64,000 nucleotides of DNA from Aquisalinus flavus (GTDB lineage: Bacteria; Pseudomonadota; Alphaproteobacteria; Caulobacterales; Parvularculaceae), in contig NZ_CP042288.1 in assembly GCF_022559625.1 (NCBI RefSeq), forward strand, positions 2,490,155-2,554,154. Direction: 5' to 3'. A program made the position numbers and the translations under genes. The stretch's first letter is position 1. Every line of letters begins with the position of its first letter. The notes beneath the pieces were generated by a model. It was given only the letters and a program-made list of their open reading frames with translations, made no database searches and had not been told where the DNA came from. Below, piece after piece: positions 36,946-45,346 of this stretch.

Positions 36946-37743
36946 ATGGCAAAATCTGGTGACATTCGGATCGGTATTGGCGGGTGGACCTTCGCCCCGT
37001 GGCGCGGCGTGTTCTATCCGGACGAGCTGAAGCAGAAGGACGAGCTGTCCTATGCTGCCGGAAAACTCTCGACGATCGAGATCAACGGCACTTTCTATCG
37101 TGCCCAGAAACCGGCGACCTATGCCGGCTGGGCCGAAAGCGTGCCGGACGGCTTCGTCTTTTCCCTGAAGGCGCCGCGCTATGCGACCAACCGCAAGGAT
37201 TTGCGCGAGGCAGGGGAGAGCATCGAGCGCTTTACCACCGGCGGTATCGCCGAAATGGGCGACCGGCTCGGGCCGATCCTGTGGCAGCTGGCCGAGACCA
37301 AGACGTTCGAGCCGGAAGAGATCGATGCCTATCTCGCCATGCTGCCGGCCAAGGCTGGCGGCATCGAATTGCGCCATGCGCTGGAAGTGCGCCATGCCAG
37401 CTTCTGCACGCCGGAGATGATCGCGCTCGCCCGCAAGCATGATGTCGCCATCGTGCGCGCTTCTGACTCGCGCTTTCCGGAGATCGCCGATGTGACGGCG
37501 GATTTCGTCTATTTGCGCTGCATGGGCACGACGGAGAAGCAAAAGCTCGGGCTTTCGAAAAAGGCGCTCGATGACCGCGCCGCACAGCTCAAGGCCCTCG
37601 CCGCCGGAAAGGCCGACGATAAGGCGGAGCTTCTGGCAAAACCGATGAAAACCGCCCCGCGCGACGTGTTCTGCTATGTCATCAGCGGCCACAAGGCGCT
37701 GAACCCCCTCGCCGCCATGGCATTGATCGACCGGCTCGGTTGA
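36946..37743 (+). CDS. DUF72 family protein
   Basis: 265-residue TIM-barrel DUF72/YecE-like protein: IRIGIGGWTFAPWRGVFYP at the N-terminus, then FYRAQKPATYAGWAESVPDGFVFSLKAPRYATN, ALEVRHASF and FVYLRCMG. The biochemical function is unknown. The ATG at 36946 begins right at the conserved domain; the frame is open to 36889. It is divergent from the autotransporter. Confidence 0.9.
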   Translation: MAKSGDIRIGIGGWTFAPWRGVFYPDELKQKDELSYAAGKLSTIEINGTFYRAQKPATYAGWAESVPDGFVFSLKAPRYATNRKDLREAGESIERFTTGGIAEMGDRLGPILWQLAETKTFEPEEIDAYLAMLPAKAGGIELRHALEVRHASFCTPEMIALARKHDVAIVRASDSRFPEIADVTADFVYLRCMGTTEKQKLGLSKKALDDRAAQLKALAAGKADDKAELLAKPMKTAPRDVFCYVISGHKALNPLAAMALIDRLG

Positions 37744-37843
37744 AATATCGCCCCCTCCACCGCCATTAACAGGATGTTGGTCAATCTCCGGCATAATCCG
37801 CTGCAGCTTTGCCCGCTTGCGGGTGCAGACCAGCGGGACAGCC

Positions 37844-38998
37844 ATGCGGGCGACCATGACAGCGAACAGTTCGAATGCCGAACCGGGCAGCCGGGTCACC
37901 TTCGGGATCACCGATGGCGAGACCCGCCATCAGGTTTATTTCGCGTCGACTGACATGCGGCTCGCGTCGCGGCCGGAGATTGAATTCGTCACCTCGATCC
38001 TGCCCTGCATGAAGAAGGGCCGCGCCTTTCGCGCGCCCGCGCCGCTGGACCCGCGCCTGCTGGCCAGTTTCGAGCAGATTCAGGATCTCTATCTCGCCTG
38101 GGTGCCGGGCCTGACCCGCCTGCCGGCAAAAGCCTTCGAGTCTGCCGCGCCCCGGCCACGCGCCGGGACGGGACGGGTCGCGGCGTTTTTCTCCGGCGGA
38201 GTCGATTCATTCTACACGCTGATGAAGCGGCGCGAGGAGATCACCGATCTCATCTTCGTGCATGGCTTCGATATCAAGCTTGGGGACGAGGCGCTCTATC
38301 GCGAGACCCTCGCCATGATCGAGCATATCGCCGGCGAGACCGGCAAAAACCTGATCAGGCTGGAGACGAATATCCGCCCGGTCCTCGACAGCTATATCGG
38401 CTGGGACTATGGCCACGGCCCGGCGCTCGCGGCCACCGCCTATCTGTTGTCCGACCAGTTCGACAAGATCTACATCCCGTCCTCGCAGGACTATACCCAT
38501 CTGTTCGCCTTCGGCTCGCACCCGCTGCTTGACCCGCTGTGGAGCCTGTCTGATCTTGACATTGTCAATGACGGAGCTGAAGCGCGGCGTATCCGCAAGG
38601 TCGAGGCGATCGCCCGCCACCAGATCGTGCTCGACACGCTGCGCGTCTGCTGGATGAATCCGGACAGCGCCTATAATTGCTGCCGCTGCGAGAAGTGCCA
38701 CCGCACGATGATCGCGCTGAAGGTCGTCGGCGCGCTCGACCGGTGCCGGACCTTCCCGGAGCCGCTGCGCAACGAGAATATCCGCGCCCTGAAAATCGTC
38801 GCGACCAATACCCGCTCGTTCATGACCGAGAGTATGCGCGAGGCCGAGCGACGCGGCCTGGAGCCTGCCTTCATCAAGGCCATGGCCGATGCGCTGAAGG
38901 GCCAGTCGACGCTGCAGCGCTTCGTCAATAATCTGCGCCGCGCCATCAGCCAGCCAGGGCGGGCCCTCGCCAAAATCCGCCGCAAAGCCGGCTTCTAG
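37844..38998 (+). CDS. Orphan PP-loop (N-type ATP pyrophosphatase) protein
   Basis: 384 residues. An N-terminal ~110-residue domain of unknown type is followed by a PP-loop FFSGGVDSFYTL (SGGVDS at 117-122), as in QueC/ExsB, asparagine synthetase and tRNA-thiolation enzymes. A metal-site-like NCCRCEKC is at 278-285. This suggests an ATP-dependent adenylating enzyme with a bound zinc. No other queuosine or thiolation gene is near. ATG at 37844 is chosen over an in-frame GTG at 37817 and ATG at 37856. The function cannot be named. Confidence 0.7.
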   Translation: MRATMTANSSNAEPGSRVTFGITDGETRHQVYFASTDMRLASRPEIEFVTSILPCMKKGRAFRAPAPLDPRLLASFEQIQDLYLAWVPGLTRLPAKAFESAAPRPRAGTGRVAAFFSGGVDSFYTLMKRREEITDLIFVHGFDIKLGDEALYRETLAMIEHIAGETGKNLIRLETNIRPVLDSYIGWDYGHGPALAATAYLLSDQFDKIYIPSSQDYTHLFAFGSHPLLDPLWSLSDLDIVNDGAEARRIRKVEAIARHQIVLDTLRVCWMNPDSAYNCCRCEKCHRTMIALKVVGALDRCRTFPEPLRNENIRALKIVATNTRSFMTESMREAERRGLEPAFIKAMADALKGQSTLQRFVNNLRRAISQPGRALAKIRRKAGF

Positions 38999-39076
38999 CC
39001 CTACCAATTCCTGCCGAGCTGGGGCATGCTCCGCGCCAAAGGATAGCCGGGAAAACCCGGCCGGGAGGAACAGGGC

Positions 39077-40774
39077 ATGAATGCACCAAGCGGCGAACAC
39101 GATGTCATCGTTGTCGGCTCCGGTGCCGGCGGCGGCATGGCCGCCTGGCGGCTCGCCGCGGCCGGCGTCAAGGTGCTGATGCTCGAGGCCGGCCGCGATT
39201 ACGATCCCTATTCCGAGACACCGATGTTCAACTGGAGCCGGGAAGCGCCCCTGCTCGGCGGCGGCACGCCGGAAAAGGATTTCGGCTATTACCTCGCCTC
39301 GATCGGCGGCTGGACCCTGCCGGGCGAACCCTATGTCAGCGCCGAGGGCAACGAGTTCATGTGGTGGCGCTCGCGCATGCTCGGCGGTCGGACCAATCAC
39401 TGGGCGCGCAACTCCTTCCGCATGGGGCCGCACGACTTCAAGCCCTATACACGCGACGGGCTCGGCGTCGACTGGCCGGTCAGCTATGACGAGATGGCGC
39501 CCTATTTCGACCGCGTTGAAAAGCTGATCGGCGTCTATGGCGCCAATGACGGGCTCGAGAACCACCCGGATTCAGGCCCGGGCGTGCTGCATGAACCGCC
39601 AAAGCCGCGCATCAACGAATTGGCGATCAAGGCCGCCGCCAATGATCTCGGTATTCCCTGCGTCGCCTCGCGCCGTGCCGTGTTGACGAAAAACATGGGC
39701 GAGCGCCAGGCCTGCTTCAACGCCACCAATTGCGGGCGTGGCTGCAATATCGGCGCGGCCTTCCAGTCGACCACATCGCTGATCCCCTGGGCCCGGGCGA
39801 CAGGGAATCTCGAAATCCTGACCAATGCCATGGTCTATGAGGTCGAGACCGACCGGTCGGGCAAGGCGACCGGTGTCCATTACATTGACAAGATCAGCGG
39901 CGAGCACCGATTCATTGCCGCCCGGGTCGTGGTGCTCGCCGCAAGTGCCTGCGAGAGCGCACGCATCCTGCTGAACTCGAAAAACGCCCAACACCCGGAC
40001 GGCGTCGCCAATTCGTCCGGCCAGGTCGGCCGCAATCTGATGGACACGGTCGGTGCCGGCATCGGCGCGCAGGTGCCCGCGCTGGAGAACCGCCCGCGCT
40101 ATAATGAAGACGGCACGATGGGCCTGCATCTTTACATCCCCTTCTGGGATTACCAGCGCCAGGCGGCGGGCGCGCTCGACTTCCCGCGCGGCTATCATAT
40201 CGAGATCGGCGGTCAGTTCGGCGAGCCCGGTATCGGCATGGGCGGGGCAAGCGGCCGCGTCGATGGTTATGGCCCGCAGGTCAAGGAAGACGTGCGCCGC
40301 TATTATGGCAGCTTCATCCACTTCTCCCAGCGCGGCGAGATGATCCCCAACGAGCATTGCTATGCCGAGCTCGACCCGGACCAGCGCGACGCTTTCGGCA
40401 TCCCGATCCTGCGCTTCCACTATCGGCACACCGATCACGAGATCAACCAGACGGCGCATTTCCAGCAAAACATTCTGGCGATCATCGACCGGCTCGGCGG
40501 CACGCCGACCTATGGCACGCAGGACGACCCGAAGGACATGATGGCCAAGGGCGGCCAGATCATTCACGAGGTCGGCACCGCGCGCATGGGCGACGATCCG
40601 GCGACCTCCGTGCTGAACGGCTCGGGCCAGAGTTGGGATGTGCCGAACCTGTGGATCATGGATGGCGCGATGTTCGCCTCCAAGGCGCACAAGAACCCGA
40701 CGCTGACGATCATGGCGCTCGCCGACCGCAGCTGCGACCATCTGATCGAGAAAATGCGCGCGAGGGAAATCTGA
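39077..40774 (+). CDS. GMC-family flavoprotein dehydrogenase (large subunit, copy 1)
   Basis: 565 residues. FAD Rossmann motif GSGAGGG is near 14-20. GMC_oxred_N features include RMLGGRTNHWARNSFRM. The C-terminal catalytic region has IIHEVGTARMG and NPTLTIMALADR. This class contains membrane-associated sugar dehydrogenases (gluconate, glucose, glucoside-3-dehydrogenase) that pair with a Tat-exported small subunit. It has no signal of its own and probably co-translocates with the next gene product. GGGAGGAAC lies before the ATG. The stop overlaps the small-subunit start by one base. It is first gene of the plus-strand sugar operon. Confidence 0.92.
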   Translation: MNAPSGEHDVIVVGSGAGGGMAAWRLAAAGVKVLMLEAGRDYDPYSETPMFNWSREAPLLGGGTPEKDFGYYLASIGGWTLPGEPYVSAEGNEFMWWRSRMLGGRTNHWARNSFRMGPHDFKPYTRDGLGVDWPVSYDEMAPYFDRVEKLIGVYGANDGLENHPDSGPGVLHEPPKPRINELAIKAAANDLGIPCVASRRAVLTKNMGERQACFNATNCGRGCNIGAAFQSTTSLIPWARATGNLEILTNAMVYEVETDRSGKATGVHYIDKISGEHRFIAARVVVLAASACESARILLNSKNAQHPDGVANSSGQVGRNLMDTVGAGIGAQVPALENRPRYNEDGTMGLHLYIPFWDYQRQAAGALDFPRGYHIEIGGQFGEPGIGMGGASGRVDGYGPQVKEDVRRYYGSFIHFSQRGEMIPNEHCYAELDPDQRDAFGIPILRFHYRHTDHEINQTAHFQQNILAIIDRLGGTPTYGTQDDPKDMMAKGGQIIHEVGTARMGDDPATSVLNGSGQSWDVPNLWIMDGAMFASKAHKNPTLTIMALADRSCDHLIEKMRAREI

Positions 40775-41502
40775 TGAGCTATACAAGCAGGATCAGCCGC
40801 CGCACAACGTTGAAATGGCTCGCCGCGACCATGGGCGTCAGCGCCACCACCGCCTGCGGCCCTGAGCGCACGACGCCGCAAGAAGACTATGCCGAGCGGA
40901 TGGCCAAGCGCAAAACCCTCGCCCCGGCGCGGCCTGTCAGCGGCACCACCTATGGCTATGATCCGCACCTTGTCGAGCCTGCGCTGACCTGGGAAAAGTC
41001 CATGAGCCAGGACCAGCTCGACGTCGCCGCGCGCCTGTCCGACCTGATCCTCCCGGCCGATGATCGCTCCCCCGCCGCCAGCGATGTCGGCGTGCCCGAT
41101 TTCATCGACGAATGGATCAGCGCGCCCTATGACAACCAGCAATATGACCGCGAGCGCTTCCTTGCCCTGTTCGACTGGCTCGAGCAGGAAGCGCAGGAAC
41201 AGTTCGACACCGGCTTTGCCGAGGCGAGCGTGGACCAGCAAAAGCAGGTCCTCGACCGGATTGCCTGGTACGGCCGCGTCGAGGATGGCCTCGATACCAT
41301 GGCGGCGGCATTCCGCTCCTTCCGCGACATCGCCATCGGGGCGTTCTTCGCCTCGGAAGCCGGCGTTCAGGATATCGGCTATCTCGGCAACAAGCCCGTC
41401 ATCGGCCCCTATCCCGGCCCGACACCGGAAGCGATCGAACATCTCGAGCGTGTACTGACGAGCTTGGGACTGGCGATGCCGGAAGCGAAATATCTGCCGT
41501 GA
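40774..41502 (+). CDS. Gluconate 2-dehydrogenase subunit 3-type small subunit, Tat lipoprotein (copy 1)
   Basis: 242 residues. Twin-arginine leader ISRRTTLKWLAATMGVSATTAC ends in a lipobox-like Cys. The GDH subunit 3 fold follows (LDVAARLSDLILPADDRSPAASDVGVPDFIDEWI ... FRDIAIGAFFASEAGVQDIGY). It starts ATGA-overlapping the GMC gene, so 1:1 synthesis is likely. In known enzymes this subunit brings the flavoprotein across the membrane and supports electron transfer. No cytochrome c subunit is next to it. Confidence 0.87.
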   Translation: MSYTSRISRRTTLKWLAATMGVSATTACGPERTTPQEDYAERMAKRKTLAPARPVSGTTYGYDPHLVEPALTWEKSMSQDQLDVAARLSDLILPADDRSPAASDVGVPDFIDEWISAPYDNQQYDRERFLALFDWLEQEAQEQFDTGFAEASVDQQKQVLDRIAWYGRVEDGLDTMAAAFRSFRDIAIGAFFASEAGVQDIGYLGNKPVIGPYPGPTPEAIEHLERVLTSLGLAMPEAKYLP

Positions 41503-41584
41503 GCAGGTGCAGCATGGGTCTTGCTTGATAGCGGTCTCATAGTGCCGTAGTTTGGTAAAAAACTGACGGAAAGCTGGAGGATGA

Positions 41585-42751
41585 ATGGCTGAGAAAATTC
41601 GCATGGGCATGGTCGGCGGCGGCAAGGGCGCCTTCATCGGCGCAATCCACCGCCTCGCCGCGAACATCGCGGGAGACATCGACCTTGTCGCCGGGGCGTT
41701 CAGCCGCGATGCAGCGGCTTCGAAGGAATTCGGCGTCAACGAGCTCGGTCTCGATGGCGCCCGCGCCTATGGCAGCTATCAGGAAATGTTCGATGCCGAG
41801 AACGCCCTGCCGGAAGACCAGCGGATCCAGTGCGTCTCCATCGTCACGCCGAATGACACCCATGCGCCGGTTGCCATCGCGGCGCTGGAGGCCGGCTTTC
41901 ACGTGATCTGCGACAAACCGCTCGCCGGCACGCTGGATGATGCGCTCGCCATCGAGGCGGCGGTGAAGAAATCCGGCAGACTGTTCGGCCTGACCCAGAC
42001 CTATACCGGCTATCCCCTCGTCATGCAGGTCCGCGCCATGGTCGCCAGCGGCGAAATCGGCAGTATACGGCGCGTTGCCGTCGCCTATCTGCAGGACTGG
42101 CTGTCGCAGGCCGAAGACACGGCCTCTTCCAAGCAGTCCTCGTGGCGCACCGACCCGGCCCGCTCCGGCGAGTCCGGCGCCTTTGCCGATATCGGCACCC
42201 ATGCCTTCAACCTTGTCGAATACATGACCGGCGAGCGCATCACCGATGTCGCTGCCGAGCTGCGCTCCGTCATTGCGGACCGCGCCATCGACGATGACGG
42301 CCAGGCGATGTTCCGCCTGTCGGGCGGCGGCTCCGGGCTGTTGTCCGCCAGCCAGGTCTGCTCCGGCGCGATCAATGCGCTGAAGATCGAGATCTATGGC
42401 GACAAGGCCAGCCTGCACTGGCAGCAGGAACAGCCGAACGAGCTGATCGTGAAGACCCGCGGCAAGCCGGAACAGATCCTGCGCCCTGGCGTCAACATGC
42501 CGTTCCTGAGCGAGCGCGCGCTCGCCAATTGCCGCACGCCCGGCGGCCACCCTGAAGGCTATATCGAGGCCTTCGCCAATATTTATGGCGCTTTCGCTGC
42601 CGCCGTGAAGACCTATCCTGACACGGACGAAGAGCCAGGCTTTGCCATGATCGAGGATGGCATCGCCACCATGCGCTTCATTCGTGCCGCGGTGAATTCC
42701 AGCAAGAACAAATCCGCCTGGACACCTCTGTCCGGCATCGAGAACAGATAA
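41585..42751 (+). CDS. Gfo/Idh/MocA-family NAD(P)-dependent oxidoreductase
   Basis: 388 residues without signal peptide, hence cytosolic. N-terminal Rossmann (IRMGMVGGGKGAFIGAIHR). Conserved EKP-like site as CDKPLAGTLDDAL, catalytic region DIGTHAFNLVEYMTG. Members interconvert sugar hydroxyl and keto groups (for example 3-keto-glucose). GGAGG precedes the ATG. In this operon it fits reduction or oxidation of an imported keto-sugar. Substrate unknown. Confidence 0.92.
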   Translation: MAEKIRMGMVGGGKGAFIGAIHRLAANIAGDIDLVAGAFSRDAAASKEFGVNELGLDGARAYGSYQEMFDAENALPEDQRIQCVSIVTPNDTHAPVAIAALEAGFHVICDKPLAGTLDDALAIEAAVKKSGRLFGLTQTYTGYPLVMQVRAMVASGEIGSIRRVAVAYLQDWLSQAEDTASSKQSSWRTDPARSGESGAFADIGTHAFNLVEYMTGERITDVAAELRSVIADRAIDDDGQAMFRLSGGGSGLLSASQVCSGAINALKIEIYGDKASLHWQQEQPNELIVKTRGKPEQILRPGVNMPFLSERALANCRTPGGHPEGYIEAFANIYGAFAAAVKTYPDTDEEPGFAMIEDGIATMRFIRAAVNSSKNKSAWTPLSGIENR

Positions 42752-42780
42752 ACGAGAACAGCTAGCACAGGAGAGACATC

Positions 42781-43827
42781 ATGAAAGGTCCCGCCATCTT
42801 CCTTGCCCAGTTCATGGGCGACGAGCCACCCTTCAACGATCTCGACACGATCACCAAATGGGCCGCCGGCCATGGCTATAAGGGGGTGCAGCTGCCCTCT
42901 GACGATCCGCGCCTGTTCGATCTGGAAAAAGCCGCCGAAAGCAAGGATTATTGCGACGAGATCGCCGGCATCTGCGAGGGCAATGGCGTCGAGATCACCG
43001 AGCTGTCGACGCACCTGCAAGGCCAGCTCGTCGCCGTGCATCCGGCCTATACGGAAATGTTCGACGCGTTTGCACCGGAACAGGTCCATGGCAATATGGA
43101 GGCCCGTACCGACTGGGCGATCGAGCAGTGCAAGATGGCCGCAAAGGCGAGCCGCAATTTCGGGCTGACGTCGCACGCGACCTTCTCCGGCGCGCTTCTG
43201 TGGCACACCATGTATCCGTGGCCGCAGCGCCCGGCCGGCCTGGTTGAGGAAGGCTTTGCCGAGCTTGCCCGCCGCTGGAAGCCGATCCTCGACGTGTTCG
43301 AGGACAATGGCGTTGCCGCCTGTTACGAGCTGCATCCCGGCGAGGACCTGCATGACGGGGTGACCTTCGAGCGCTTCCTCGACGCCGTCGACGATCATCC
43401 GGCTGCGAACATTCTCTATGACCCGAGCCATTTCGTGCTGCAGCAGCTCGACTATCTGCAGTTCATCGACTTCTATCACGACCGCATCAAGGCCTTCCAC
43501 GTCAAGGATGCGGAGTTCAACCCGAACGGCAAGTCAGGCGTCTATGGCGGCTATCAGGGCTGGGTCGAGCGCCCGGGCCGGTTCCGCTCGCTCGGCGACG
43601 GCCAGATCGATTTCGGCGGCATCTTCTCCAAGCTGACCCAATATGGCTATGACGGCTGGGCGGTGCTGGAATGGGAATGCGCGCTGAAGCATCCGGAACA
43701 GGGCGCCGCCGAGGGCGCGCCGTTCATCGCCGCGCACATGATCACCCGTACCGACAAGGCATTCGACGATTTCGCCGGGGCTGACAGCGACTCGGCCCGC
43801 AACCGGCGCATACTCGGTCTCGACTGA
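42781..43827 (+). CDS. Sugar phosphate isomerase/epimerase-like TIM barrel (cytosolic)
   Basis: 348 residues of the AP_endonuc_2/xylose-isomerase-like barrel. Metal ligands are in ACYELHPGED, NILYDPSHF, AFHVKDAEF and AVLEWECAL. No signal peptide, so cytosolic. The WVERPGRFRSLGDGQIDFGGIF segment is typical of the IolE/IolI-neighbour group. It is 29 bp downstream of the Gfo/Idh/MocA gene with GGAGA upstream. The second barrel in the window (46963-47847) is exported, so they probably act in different compartments. Confidence 0.9.
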   Translation: MKGPAIFLAQFMGDEPPFNDLDTITKWAAGHGYKGVQLPSDDPRLFDLEKAAESKDYCDEIAGICEGNGVEITELSTHLQGQLVAVHPAYTEMFDAFAPEQVHGNMEARTDWAIEQCKMAAKASRNFGLTSHATFSGALLWHTMYPWPQRPAGLVEEGFAELARRWKPILDVFEDNGVAACYELHPGEDLHDGVTFERFLDAVDDHPAANILYDPSHFVLQQLDYLQFIDFYHDRIKAFHVKDAEFNPNGKSGVYGGYQGWVERPGRFRSLGDGQIDFGGIFSKLTQYGYDGWAVLEWECALKHPEQGAAEGAPFIAAHMITRTDKAFDDFAGADSDSARNRRILGLD

Positions 43828-43840
43828 GGACAATACTAAT

Positions 43841-43867
43841 CCCTTGGCCGCTCGGAGCGGCCAGGGG
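43841..43867 (+). other. Strong intra-operon hairpin before the MFS gene
   Basis: A 12-bp stem (CCCTTGGCCGCT with AGCGGCCAGGGG, one G-U) closes a 3-nt loop, 13 bases after the TIM-barrel stop. It is followed by TAATTTG instead of a full T-run. It may be a leaky terminator or an mRNA-stabilising structure reducing carrier expression. Confidence 0.55.
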
Positions 43868-43928
43868 TAATTTGAAAACAGCACCCGCCACCAGACAATA
43901 ACAAGCGGCGGCTTGAGGGAGGACTACA

Positions 43929-45248
43929 ATGAATACAGCATCAGCTACCACGGCGGGGACAATGCCGTCCGTCAATCGCAACCGGCTCTTCATCATGGCA
44001 TGCCTGTCACTGGTCGTGACGGCGATGACTTTCGCGATCCGCGCCGGCGTCCTCAACCAGCTTGGTGACGAATTCGCCCTGACCGCCACCCAGCTTGGCT
44101 GGATGAACTCGATGGCGTTTCTCGGCTTCCCCGTCGCGATGATGATCGGCGGTCTGGTCTATAACCGGCTCGGTCCGAAAAACCTGATGATCGTCGCCTT
44201 TTTCGGCCATCTTCTCGGCCTGGTGCTGACGATCATCGCCACCGGCTTCTGGGGACTGATCATTTCGACATTCTTCATCGGTTTTGCCAATGGCGCGGTC
44301 GAGGCGGCGTGCAACCCGATGATCGCCGACATGTATCACAAGAACAAGACAGCGATGCTCAACCGCTTTCACGTCTGGTTCCCCGGCGGCATTTTCATCG
44401 GCGCCCTCGCCTCGCAAGGGCTGTCTTCGATCGGCATGGGCTGGCAGATCCAGGTCGGCATCATGCTGATCCCGACCGCCGTCTATGGCTACATGGTCTT
44501 CACCGAAACCTTCCCGAAATCGGAGTTCACGCTGACCGATACGGGGGAAAATATCCGTGCCCTGTTCAAGCCGCTCTTCATCGTCATGCTCATTCTGATG
44601 ACCATGACCGCGACGACCGAGCTCGGTACGGGCCAGTGGATCCAGACCATCCTTGCCGGCTCCGGCGCATCCGGCCTGATGGTGCTGGCACTGACCGCTG
44701 GCCTCATGGCTGTTGGCCGTTATTTCGCCGGACCGATCGTCCACCGCTTCAACCCGGTCGGGGTTCTCCTCGGCTCGGCCATCTTCTCGGCCCTCGGCCT
44801 CTTCCTGTTCACCCAGACCTCCGGTGCCATGGTCTATGTCGCCGCGATCGTCTTCGCGCTGGGCGTGACCTATTTCTGGCCGACCATGATCGGTTTTATC
44901 GGCGAGTACCTGCCGCGCACGGGTGCCCTTGGCATGTCGCTGATGGGCGGGGCCGGCATGTTCGGCGTCTCGATCTGGAACCCGGTCATCGGCGGCTGGC
45001 TCGATAGCGCCAGCGAGGCGGCCACCACCAGCGGCCTCGATGGCGCAGCAGCCGAGATCGCAGCCGGTCAGGCGGTCATCAGCCGGCTGATGGTATTCCC
45101 GATCCTGCTCATTGTCGCCTTCGCGATCCTGTATTTCATGCGCCTGAAACGCCCGGAAGAACACGCGCCGGAAGCGGTCGTCCATGAAGGGGCGCCCGTA
45201 TCGAGCGCCGCCGCCGAGCCGGCCGACGATCCGGCAAAGCGGGCATAA
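43929..45248 (+). CDS. MFS transporter (sugar carrier, FucP-like)
   Basis: 439 residues with 12 predicted membrane segments (first LFIMACLSLVVTAMTFAI). Motifs include GLVYNRLGPKNLMIVAFFGH and RFHVWFPGGIFIGALAS, as in H+-coupled sugar porters. The charged C-tail EEHAPEAVVHEG is cytosolic. GGGAGG is upstream. It is the last gene of the plus-strand operon and the probable route for its substrate into the cytoplasm. Confidence 0.92.
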   Translation: MNTASATTAGTMPSVNRNRLFIMACLSLVVTAMTFAIRAGVLNQLGDEFALTATQLGWMNSMAFLGFPVAMMIGGLVYNRLGPKNLMIVAFFGHLLGLVLTIIATGFWGLIISTFFIGFANGAVEAACNPMIADMYHKNKTAMLNRFHVWFPGGIFIGALASQGLSSIGMGWQIQVGIMLIPTAVYGYMVFTETFPKSEFTLTDTGENIRALFKPLFIVMLILMTMTATTELGTGQWIQTILAGSGASGLMVLALTAGLMAVGRYFAGPIVHRFNPVGVLLGSAIFSALGLFLFTQTSGAMVYVAAIVFALGVTYFWPTMIGFIGEYLPRTGALGMSLMGGAGMFGVSIWNPVIGGWLDSASEAATTSGLDGAAAEIAAGQAVISRLMVFPILLIVAFAILYFMRLKRPEEHAPEAVVHEGAPVSSAAAEPADDPAKRA

Positions 45249-45270
45249 GGTATCGAGTACCCGAAAAGCA

Positions 45271-45297
45271 AAAGGGCCGGTCACTGACCGGCCCTTT
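45271..45297. terminator. Bidirectional terminator between convergent sugar operons
   Basis: AAAGGGCCGGTC-ACT-GACCGGCCCTTT, a perfect 12-bp stem, then CTTGTT on the plus strand and TGCTTTTC on the minus strand. It ends both the MFS operon and the TolB-like operon. Confidence 0.9.
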
Positions 45298-45346
45298 CTT
45301 GTTGCGTCCTCATCCTGAGGCGGCTGCGCAGCAGCCCACCAATGAA

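Noticed and set aside
36796-37911. 372-codon upstream extension of the autotransporter frame
   Set aside because: It lies opposite the DUF72 gene and lacks a signal peptide; the internal start at 36795 has both signal peptide and ribosome-binding site.
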